Shown one piece after another: positions 60,901 through 64,000 of a DNA stretch of 64,000 bases. A program made the translations under genes and the position numbers. How positions within the stretch are numbered: position 1 is the stretch's first letter; each line of letters starts with the position of its first letter. Origin of the DNA: Ovis canadensis. Lineage: Eukaryota; Chordata; Mammalia; Artiodactyla; Bovidae. The notes below the pieces were generated by a model, which was given only the letters and a program-made list of their open reading frames with translations, did no database searches and was not told the DNA's origin. The stretch covers positions 46,842,501 through 46,906,500 of the forward strand of contig NC_091257.1 in NCBI RefSeq assembly GCF_042477335.2, read 5' to 3'.

Positions 60901-61299
60901 TGAAGTTGACAGTTAAGTCTGGGAATCTGTCTTTCACGGGGGAGAGAGTTCAGAGCCTTATATTAGATCCTCAGAGCATTTACTAGCCTTCCGAAATATG
61001 AAAAAGAACTGTGTTTAGAGTCTCATGTCTTCTCTGAGACCTCATCTTGTATTTGTAATAATGCTACATTCATTTCCTCCTTCATTTGATTCTTGTAGGC
61101 TTCACATCTGGTAATGATATAAGTTAAACACCATAAAAGGTAAAGATAAATAAAAATAAGAATTCTTTGTTATAGTAAAGCTGTCTTTTTTTTGTTCCTC
61201 TTAGTGACCCCAACTGGTGGAAAGGGGAAACCCATCAAGGCATGGGGCTCTTCCCCTCAAATTTTGTGACCGCAGATCTCACTGTTGAACCTGAAATGA
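21954..61299 (+). CDS. STAM: STAM, signal transducing adaptor molecule 1 (N-terminal 274 residues; 3' partial)
   Basis: Eight exons join as 21954-21993, 37113-37197, 50929-51004, 51086-51181, 52654-52800, 56930-57020, 59507-59699 and 61205-61299, all with GT-AG introns and consistent phases, giving 823 coding bases. The product has a VHS domain (about residues 9-143), a UIM (about 172-188, [16 protein letters not shown]) and an SH3 domain (about 213-268: AIYDF at 217-221, WW at 247-248, GLFPSNFV at 257-264). STAM pairs with HRS to form ESCRT-0 on early endosomes. VHS and UIM bind ubiquitinated cargo, and the SH3 binds the deubiquitinases USP8 and AMSH. It was first described in JAK-linked cytokine signalling. 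The paralogue STAM2 is less likely, because the start [22 protein letters not shown] and the [18 protein letters not shown] segment fit STAM1. The C-terminal half (ITAM, coiled coil, tail; about 540 residues in total) is outside the window. Confidence 0.97.
22990..23165 (+). repeat. MIR SINE
   Basis: The segment 'cctgccactccctagctcag' to 'gggcaggttacttaagttc' and 'ggtgtcctcatctttaaag' follows the MIR core and 3' part. Confidence 0.65.
23480..23750 (+). repeat. L2 LINE fragment
   Basis: A C/T-rich text of the L2 3' half type ('ccacctacccagtcatc', 'aggctccatcttgcttttac'). It is diverged and non-coding. Confidence 0.45.
23785..23960 (-). repeat. Non-autonomous hAT DNA transposon remnant
   Basis: Antisense phrases 'gtagggtgtttagtagcatcc', 'acatctccagacacagctaaatgt' and 'cagttgagaaacattgttct' match an old hAT-Charlie-type element. 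A second copy in the opposite orientation is at 46,990-47,160. Confidence 0.6.
24180..24306 (-). mobile_element. CHR-type SINE
   Basis: Antisense copy ending with 'ggaccaccagggaagtccc', the reverse of the CHR head, with a T-rich tail at its left edge ('cttgtttgtttttggctgc'). Confidence 0.75.
24765..24890 (+). repeat. L2 3' end
   Basis: 'gctccctgaggacagagc', 'cactgtatccccaacatg' and 'aacatttattgaacac' are the classical L2 3' end text. Confidence 0.75.
25235..25400 (+). repeat. MIR SINE
   Basis: Begins at 'tagcttagtgttaagaattg' and runs through 'cagccatgtaactttgc' to 'ccttggtttccttattg'. This is a good MIR core match. Confidence 0.7.
25491..25750 (-). mobile_element. Bov-A2 SINE in STAM intron 1
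   Basis: A dimer of Bov-A monomers with linker 'gcatgaaagtgaagacgc', antisense, with the (GCT)n end on the left. The TSD is ctctaatgtct at 25,480-25,490 and ctctgatgtct at 25,751-25,761, with one mismatch. Confidence 0.93.
25780..26500 (+). repeat. L2 LINE fragment (long)
   Basis: Consecutive L2 ORF2/3' text includes 'aatcttccaggaccttccc', 'acgccaagatcattcctgc', 'aggacattcttcccccaag' and the 3' end 'caatgcctggtacatagg'. No intact frame. A (GATT)n run sits near 26,360. Confidence 0.75.
27270..27540 (+). repeat. L2 LINE fragment
   Basis: 'ggtggcagtgatatttctaaaatg' and 'ccttttcagcatagcatatagg' follow L2 ORF2 as remembered. It is old and short. Confidence 0.5.
27886..28112 (+). mobile_element. 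Bov-tA SINE
   Basis: Head 'gggctttccaggtagtgc', body 'cagcccactccagtattc' and tail 'gttgccaagagttggaaag'. It is more diverged than the others, so probably older. Confidence 0.88.
29225..29370 (-). repeat. L1 3' UTR fragment, antisense
   Basis: 'ttggaatatagttgatttac' and 'gtacagcaaagtgaatcag' are the reverse complement of the artiodactyl L1 3' end. Confidence 0.7.
29515..29635 (+). repeat. Tigger-type DNA transposon remnant
   Basis: 'tacagtcatcccccaatatc' and 'tcgtaaaatggcataatg' resemble the terminal part of Tigger/MER44-type mariner relatives. Only one end is recognisable. Confidence 0.5.
29730..29929 (-). mobile_element. Bov-tA SINE, 8-bp TSD
   Basis: Antisense, with tail 'gtcgtgcccaactcctgcg' and head end 'gagctataagggaggcc'. 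The repeat taagacac at 29,722-29,729 and 29,930-29,937 flanks it. Confidence 0.9.
30464..30650 (+). repeat. hAT-type DNA transposon remnant with terminal inverted repeats
   Basis: It opens with 'caggggtccccacc' and closes with 'ttggggaccaccg', an inverted pair with two mismatches in twelve. The interior phrase 'ctctaatgcctgataatctg' fits a known mammalian hAT family whose name I do not recall safely. Confidence 0.65.
30690..30792 (+). mobile_element. 5'-truncated Bov-A, 10-bp TSD
   Basis: Body and tail only ('ttcttgcctggagaatccc' to 'cttagcagcgcagcagc'). The perfect repeat agtaatatgt at 30,680-30,689 and 30,793-30,802 brackets it. Confidence 0.9.
31163..31525 (-). mobile_element. Two Bov-tA copies head to tail
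   Basis: A first antisense Bov-tA spans 31,163-31,366 and a second, lacking most of its tRNA head, follows at 31,367-31,525 with no spacer apart from a GTGAAA-type linker. The (GAAAGT)n-like junction at 31,365-31,382 is typical of Bov-A dimers, so the pair may have inserted as one dimeric unit. Confidence 0.85.
31530..32240 (+). repeat. Possible old LTR
   Basis: The text 'aactccaataaaaaccgtgg', 'tataataaaactgtaattat' (polyadenylation-like) and 'gaatcagtgaacccaaggg' resembles the second half of an endogenous retrovirus LTR. Ends and class are not determined, and there is no coding part. Alternative: another medium-reiterated repeat. Confidence 0.4.
32992..33205 (+). mobile_element. Bov-tA SINE
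   Basis: Head 'gggacttccttgatgtctc', body 'acccactccagtgttcttg' and tail 'aaaagagttggacatgac'. Confidence 0.9.
33258..33335 (+). mobile_element. 5'-truncated Bov-A fragment
   Basis: Only the 3' half is present ('agggacgggggagcctgg' to 'cttagcagtagcag'). The flanking 'agctaagcac' and 'agttaggcac' form an imperfect TSD. Confidence 0.8.
33340..35850 (-). repeat. Old L1 tract, antisense
   Basis: Decayed L1 text in antisense, e.g. 'acttaaagtgggtttcttgtag' near 33,541, 'ttatttgagaaagattttg' near 34,117 and 'ataattccaacatccttctc' near 35,161. The 73-bp minisatellite at 34,295-34,513 interrupts it. The region 35,260-35,850 is less certain. Confidence 0.55.
34295..34513 (+). repeat. 73-bp minisatellite, three copies
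   Basis: The start 'ccctgg' recurs at 34,295, 34,368 and 34,441, an exact 73-base period. Each unit contains 'cagcagccccactggccgc', 'tcttctccagatggtag' and 'gtcagtgctg', with a few substitutions between copies. It is GC-rich inside AT-rich sequence. Confidence 0.95.
37113..37197 (+). CDS. STAM: STAM exon 2, start of VHS domain
   Basis: Eighty-five bases complete codon 14 and encode residues to 41 plus two bases of codon 42 ([29 protein letters not shown]). The acceptor is 'tatacag' and the donor 'g|gtaagtg'. It begins the helical VHS domain with the conserved W-x-x-I/L-D-I-C-D signature. The following intron is phase 2. Confidence 0.97.
37465..37978 (-). repeat. Artiodactyl L1 3' end, antisense
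   Basis: Long good match to the reverse of L1 3' UTR and ORF2 end: 'ttgagatatagttgacttac', 'tccctgtgctacacagtagg', 'ccaggtccatccatgttgc' and 'gagtaatattccattatat'. Confidence 0.85.
38560..39705 (+). repeat. L2 LINE, interrupted by a Bov-tA
   Basis: L2 phrases occur before ('gaccatgttactcccctg', 'aagcctagaacctcctta') and after ('ctttccttatcccaatgac') the SINE at 39,263-39,480. Part of the right piece is contained in the tandem duplication. Confidence 0.6.
39263..39480 (+). mobile_element. Bov-tA SINE, 11-bp TSD
   Basis: Begins 'ggcttccctggtggctcag' and ends in 'aaacagcaacaatacg'. The perfect repeat ttcttttcaac lies at 39,252-39,262 and 39,481-39,491. Confidence 0.93.
39562..40131 (+). repeat. 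Perfect 285-bp tandem duplication
   Basis: Bases 39,562-39,846 are repeated without any difference I can find at 39,847-40,131. The unit spans an L2 3' piece and the first part of a MIR, so the duplication is not a transposition. The junction reads 'ctgactgc|gaatattc'. Its identity indicates a very recent event or an assembly artefact. Confidence 0.97.
40055..40260 (+). repeat. MIR SINE
   Basis: 'gcctagtggttgagggcatgg' through 'gctgtgtcaccggtggac' follows the MIR consensus. Its 5' part is also present in the first copy of the tandem duplication (from about 39,770). Confidence 0.7.
40730..41010 (-). repeat. L1 3' end fragment, antisense
   Basis: 'actgaaagtttgtaccttc', 'caaccaccactgggttctg' and 'ccctcaaagttccatccat' are antisense L1. 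Confidence 0.7.
44025..44470. repeat. L1M fragment split by a Bov-tA piece
   Basis: Left text 'gtttcccctattgttaacg' and right text 'gacaagtccataatgacatac', 'ctggcaaccacc' belong to a common old L1 region. Bases 44,165-44,250 between them are a Bov-tA tail fragment ('gagtcatgtctgactc'). Confidence 0.6.
44865..45073 (-). mobile_element. Bov-tA SINE
   Basis: Antisense, with tail 'ttttgtctgactcttttgc', body 'aggcaagaatactggagtg' and head end 'gactagagaagccc'. The flanks attttatccttt (44,851 on) and attttgtccttt (45,074 on) form a TSD with one mismatch. Confidence 0.9.
45612..45828 (-). repeat. L1 3' end fragment, antisense
   Basis: 'gcattagtttctgccgtatg', 'gcactgagctgagctcctt' and 'cacttggtaatgtatat' follow antisense L1 3' text. 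Confidence 0.65.
45829..46020 (+). mobile_element. Bov-tA SINE
   Basis: Starts 'gggcttcctaggtgtttcag' and continues with 'ggttcgatccctgggtcag' and 'cagtccatggggttg'. The tail is shortened. Confidence 0.9.
46990..47160 (+). repeat. Non-autonomous hAT remnant
   Basis: 'cagtggttctcagcccagtgg' and 'ttggttctcacgatgacagg' match the same family as the antisense copy at 23,785-23,960. Confidence 0.6.
49475..49575 (-). repeat. L1 3' tip, antisense
   Basis: 'gataattgttttacaatg' and 'gtgaatcagctataagtat' are the reverse of the L1 3' end, diverged. Confidence 0.55.
50929..51004 (+). CDS. STAM: STAM exon 3, VHS domain
   Basis: Seventy-six bases encode residues 42-67 ([25 protein letters not shown]). 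The acceptor 'ttttttag' and donor 'c|gtgagt' are both good. It is separated from exon 4 by only 81 bases. The exon ends on a codon boundary (phase 0). Confidence 0.97.
51005..51085 (+). other. STAM: STAM intron 3 (81 bp)
   Basis: A very short GT-AG intron (gtgagt ... ccttttag) between two VHS exons. A plausible branch site 'ttttaac' is about 22 bases before the acceptor. Phase 0. Confidence 0.96.
51086..51181 (+). CDS. STAM: STAM exon 4, VHS domain
   Basis: Ninety-six bases (32 codons) encode residues 68-99 ([32 protein letters not shown]). The NCG...[10 protein letters not shown] block is a hallmark of the STAM/HRS VHS family. The acceptor is 'ccttttag' and the donor 'g|gtaaag'. Phase 0 at both ends. 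Confidence 0.97.
51182..52653 (+). other. STAM: STAM intron 4 (1,472 bp)
   Basis: GT-AG, phase 0. AT-rich and free of repeats I can recognise. No additional exon or RNA gene is visible. Confidence 0.95.
52654..52800 (+). CDS. STAM: STAM exon 5, end of VHS domain
   Basis: Forty-nine codons encode residues 100-148 (start [20 protein letters not shown], end [13 protein letters not shown]). The block LMVEWTDEF and the closing VTFP are typical of the last VHS helices. The acceptor is 'atttttcag'; the donor 'g|gtattt' is weaker than the others. The frame stays open into the intron to 52,977, but that extension is intronic. Confidence 0.97.
54050..54222 (+). repeat. MER5-type hAT remnant
   Basis: 'catcatcacctacaagcttg' and 'gcgtgagcagcactgctctt' resemble the MER5A/MER58 group. 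Old and diverged. Confidence 0.45.
54350..54505 (+). repeat. MIR/L2-type repeat
   Basis: 'cattttacagatgagggtac', 'aagtgacttgcccagggcc' and 'ctttccactacacgatcctgcc' are the characteristic text. Confidence 0.7.
55678..55889 (+). mobile_element. Bov-tA SINE, 10-bp TSD
   Basis: From 'gtctccctggtagctcagc' to 'ggcgactaaactgccac'. The perfect repeat ccctcaagga is at 55,668-55,677 and 55,890-55,899. Confidence 0.93.
56930..57020 (+). CDS. STAM: STAM exon 6, VHS-UIM linker and start of UIM
   Basis: Ninety-one bases encode residues 149-178 plus one base of codon 179 (start [20 protein letters not shown], end [10 protein letters not shown]). The first part is a low-complexity Ala/Lys linker. The end supplies the acidic stretch that opens the ubiquitin-interacting motif. 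The acceptor is 'tgggttag'; the donor 'g|gtacat' is modest. The intron is phase 1. Confidence 0.97.
57579..57655 (-). repeat. 77-bp patch copied from the neighbouring LTR
   Basis: These 77 bases are identical to 58,215-58,291 inside the LTR and lie in the same orientation. They sit within L1 sequence without LTR ends or target duplication, so they are not an independent insertion. Confidence 0.93.
57966..58541 (-). mobile_element. Solo LTR of a ruminant endogenous retrovirus
   Basis: A 576-bp block with TG...CA ends on the minus strand, flanked by the 4-bp repeat GTTA (57,962-57,965 and 58,542-58,545). Read on the minus strand it has an AATAAA polyadenylation signal near 58,075. It contains an internal imperfect repeat with an offset of about 98 bases (near 58,273 and 58,371). 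No internal viral sequence remains. A 4-bp duplication fits class I (gammaretrovirus-like); it may be the BTLTR1 group, but that name is from memory. Confidence 0.8.
59507..59699 (+). CDS. STAM: STAM exon 7, UIM core and first half of SH3
   Basis: It completes codon 179 (the conserved Ala of the UIM) and gives AIELSLKEQ, a Ser/Thr-rich linker (191-206), and the SH3 start [19 protein letters not shown] followed by [11 protein letters not shown], ending with two bases of codon 243. The acceptor is 'ttttccag' and the donor 'ag|gtgatgg'. An A-rich run (about 13 A) sits some 25 bases upstream of the acceptor. Confidence 0.97.
59700..61204 (+). other. STAM: STAM intron 7 (1,505 bp)
   Basis: GT-AG, phase 2, inside the SH3 coding region. 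Holds one CHR SINE and unassigned AT-rich sequence at 59,700-60,590. Confidence 0.95.
60612..60898 (-). mobile_element. CHR-type SINE, 16-bp TSD
   Basis: Antisense, about 287 bases, with 'gggctttctctagttgc' and 'cttaaccactggaccacc', the reverse of the CHR head. The perfect 16-bp repeat cctgaagttgacagtt lies at 60,596-60,611 and 60,899-60,914. Confidence 0.94.
61205..61299 (+). CDS. STAM: STAM exon 8, second half of SH3
   Basis: Ninety-five bases encode residues 243-274 plus one base of codon 275 (start [20 protein letters not shown], end [12 protein letters not shown]). It carries the ligand-binding Trp pair and the PSNFV motif that ends the SH3 fold. The acceptor is 'cctcttag' and the donor 'a|gtaagt'. 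Position 256 is Met where I recall Ile in human STAM. The next exon is not found before 64,000. Confidence 0.97.
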
Positions 61300-63282
61300 G
61301 TAAGTATTTTCTGGTCTGTCACTGTACAGTAATCCTTAATTCTCTAATTTTCAGCTTTCTGGAGCAAGAATTCTCAAATGTTAGAGCCTCCAAGGTGTTT
61401 ATTAAAAATGCAGTTCCCCAGTCAGTTTGTCAGGCTGTAGACTTTTATTCAGGAAAAAAAATGTGTGTGTGTGTATTTATATGTCATTGCAGAAATGCAA
61501 ATTAAGAAGTGTTGTAGAATTTAATCTTATATTTTTGGTATCATCAGTTGATAATAGTGTGACAAATGGAGTGTAACCTTGTGGAGATTTCTTCCTATTC
61601 TAAGGTTAGTTCATTTCCCTAGTGTCCAGCCTCAAACTTGGAAGCAGTGGCCTCTAAGCAACTTAATGGCTTTCCTATACTTAATGTCAGATATTCAGAA
61701 GGAACCATACCTAACCATGTCAATACTTTCTGATTTCCAAAGCTTTGCTGACAAGGAGAAACCGACTAAAAAGTGGGGCCAAGGAGGAAAAGTGGTATTA
61801 CGGGCAGGCATAATCATTGCAGGAGATGTCAACTTCCAGTAGCCTATCGAAACGTTGGTAGGCGGGCCACTGTATTTCCACAAAATGCTGTGATGAATCT
61901 TCCTAATGATAAGTTTAAGTCATCAGGAATAAGTCATATTCTTCCTCTGTTTAAGGAAGCAGAAATATGTTCTCATCTAGAATGGTTTCTATTAGCAACT
62001 GAAATGTTTTAAGTATTAAGGGTTTTTGTATGTTAGTTATCTTGGCAAAATGTCTCAGCTCATCTCATCTTTCTGTAATGCCAGATAGAGGAGATCAAAG
62101 AAAGTTGTAAATCACCATTTGCTTTGGTCTTTTTCGGTTTACTAGAATTTTAAGAAAAGATCTTTGTCTCAGTTGTTTTATTTACAGCAGTACTTGGTAC
62201 TGAGTCTTATCCAGAATACAGACTGTATAAATGTTTATGCAATAAATGATAAATAAGTGTCTGTGTATTAGTAAAGATACACTTTTCTTTGAAAATACAG
62301 AAATGCTTCTCTTTCAAGAGAAGGCTTTAATAACATACATCACAGATACTGGATAAAACAGTGCCGTCTCCTAGTTATTGTCAGGATGTTTTATGTCACT
62401 TTAATACAGACAGATTCCGATACCCATTCCTTTATGTAGTTCTGTTTTGTTAAAGTCAAGAACAAGCTGTAGAACCTGGTTTAAATGGCAGTGCATAATG
62501 TGCCCATTTTTTAACCTTGCCTAATGATGGTGAACTTTTCTGTATTTTGCTGTGAGGTTTTTTTGTTTTGTTTTGTTTTTATCTGTGATTTTGTTTTGTT
62601 TTTGTTTGTTTATGTTGAGTTAGTTGTTGGATAGAATTGCCTTGAATGTCCATTCCAGATGAGATCCAGTATGTCGCATGGATAAAGTAGCCATCTTACC
62701 TTCTTCCCTGTCACATAGCAAAGTAGCCTTAAAATGAATTTTCTAGCTATTTTCATGTGTTTCACTCTGGACCACCTAAAAGAGAGCATCAGAGCTTATG
62801 TAATGGAGTTATAGTTCTCAAGTTTGGAAAAGGAGTGTTAGCAAGATCCTTGTAGCATTGTTCTATATGAGGAAATAGAGGTCCACTTCACTTAATGTAT
62901 CATTAGAAATGCCTGAGCTGCTTAGCTTGTTTACATTTTGAAGAGGCAGTAAGATTTTGTGAAAGGACTTTATTGTATATGTGTATATGTGTGTGTGTAT
63001 GATATTTATACACATGTGACACATTATACACAAACAATGCACGTATACAAAGTAACAGTATTAGCCCCTAAGAGAAAAAACACTGCAGACTTGGGCACGG
63101 CCAGCTGTTAGGATGGCAAGTATAAAAGGCAGAAATATCTATAGCAGGTGGCCCTTTTTCTCCCATGGGAAAGTGAGATAAGCTGAAATTTCTTGTGTAT
63201 GTAGACTTTTTCTTTATTGTGACTTTTGTGGGATGAATATATTCGTTTATTGGAGGTTAAACTCTTTTCCATTTATATTCTG

Positions 63283-63393
63283 GAGTGGGTTGCTATTTCC
63301 TTCTCCAGGGGATCTTCCCGACCCAGAAATCGAACCTGGGTCCTCCCTCATTGTAGGCAGATGCGTTTACTGTCTGAGCCACCAAGGAAGTCC
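63283..63393 (-). mobile_element. Bov-tA head fragment
   Basis: Antisense tRNA-like head and start of the body ('tctggagtgggttgctatttc' to 'gagccaccaaggaagtcc'). The tail half is missing. Confidence 0.85.
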
Positions 63394-63732
63394 AACATAG
63401 AATATATAAGTGATATGACTTATTGTTCTCAGAGTAAAGTCACAGGCTGTGTTCCAGTAGTGTGGGCTAGTGCAGCTGGAATGATGGGCATTCAGGTCCA
63501 GGTCTTCCCATTGATTTGGTTTTAATCTTTCTAAGCCACTGTTCACCTCATTCACAGGGTGGGTATATCTTAGAGGATTGTATTGGAGACTCATTGAGGA
63601 AATGCAGTATTCCATGAAGCACATTTAGTGGTTTAATAAATATTATTTTCCTTCCTTAATTCTGCCCCTTTCCGCTCCCCCTCTTTCCACCTTGAATCTT
63701 AATTTTTATGAATACTGCTTGACTATATTGAT

Positions 63733-63942
63733 TTGTTGTTATTTAGATGCTTAGTCTTCTCTGACTCTGCGTCTCCATGGACTATAGCCCGCCAGGCTCC
63801 TCTGTCCATGGGATTTTCCAGGCAAGAATACTGGCGTGGGTTGCCATTTTCTTCTCCAGGGAATCTTCCCGACCCAGGGACCAAACCTGTGTCTCCTGCA
63901 TTGGCAGGTGGATTCTTTACCACTGAGCCACCAGGGAAGGCA
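63733..63942 (-). mobile_element. Bov-tA SINE, 11-bp TSD
   Basis: Full antisense copy from 'ttagtcttctctgactctg' to 'gagccaccagggaaggc'. The perfect repeat actatattgat is at 63,722-63,732 and 63,943-63,953. Confidence 0.93.
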
Positions 63943-64000
63943 ACTATATTGATACATGGATAAAAAGATCCCAAAAGAAAGTTCATTCCTTTAAGGCTGT

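Larger units (their letters stand above)
61300..64000 (+). other. STAM: STAM intron 8, first 2.7 kb
   Basis: Starts with the consensus donor 'gtaagt'. No further STAM exon is found; the intron continues past the window. A MER5A-like piece is at about 61,345-61,420. Bases 61,430-63,275 are unassigned, with open frames of 79-87 codons around 61,579-62,012 that show no recognisable motif. Confidence 0.9.

Noticed and set aside
61579..62012. Open frames of 87 and 79 codons in intron 8
   Set aside because: They overlap in different frames, show no known motif, and do not continue the STAM reading frame; the next STAM exon should supply the ITAM region.
1..64000. CRISPR arrays, bacterial operons, phage or insertion sequences
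   Set aside because: No spaced short direct repeats or prokaryotic gene layout; the spliced gene and ruminant repeats mark this as mammalian DNA. Clustered SINE copies mimic repeats but have no regular spacing.

Overview
This is mammalian nuclear DNA, most likely from a pecoran ruminant (cattle, bison, sheep or goat type). The evidence is the dense load of ruminant-specific repeats: BovB (RTE-class) LINE fragments, the BovB-tailed SINEs Bov-tA and Bov-A2, artiodactyl L1 3' ends and CHR-type tRNA-derived SINEs, all on a background of older mammalian L2, MIR, L1M, MLT1, hAT and Tigger remnants. The species cannot be resolved by eye.

Positions 1-21,060 show no host gene. This part is a nested graveyard of retrotransposons. 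It holds six sizeable BovB pieces plus one short internally deleted piece, including a nearly full-length copy at 17,506-20,339, and it also holds long antisense L1 tracts. Many insertions still have readable target-site duplications (TSDs), so the order of insertion can be partly reconstructed.

Positions 21,060-22,340 form a TATA-less CpG island that serves as the promoter, 5' UTR and first exon of STAM (signal transducing adaptor molecule 1). The rest of the window is the 5' half of STAM on the + strand. Eight coding exons (21,954-21,993; 37,113-37,197; 50,929-51,004; 51,086-51,181; 52,654-52,800; 56,930-57,020; 59,507-59,699; 61,205-61,299) join in frame into residues 1-274 plus the first base of codon 275. 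They cover the VHS domain, the ubiquitin-interacting motif and the SH3 domain. The remaining part of the protein (ITAM, coiled coil/HRS-binding region, C-terminal tail) lies beyond position 64,000. STAM acts with HRS as the ESCRT-0 complex, which captures ubiquitinated receptors on early endosomes; its SH3 domain recruits deubiquitinases.

The introns are full of short SINEs and older repeats but contain no recognisable BovB ORF2 copy, in contrast to the upstream flank. Features of note inside introns are a perfect 285-bp tandem duplication (39,562-40,131), a three-copy 73-bp minisatellite (34,295-34,513), a solo LTR with a 4-bp TSD (57,966-58,541), and a perfect 77-bp patch of that LTR pasted into neighbouring L1 sequence 636 bp away. 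I found no undescribed gene system; the unusual signals are structural and evolutionary. All repeat family names come from memory of consensus sequences, not from a database search.
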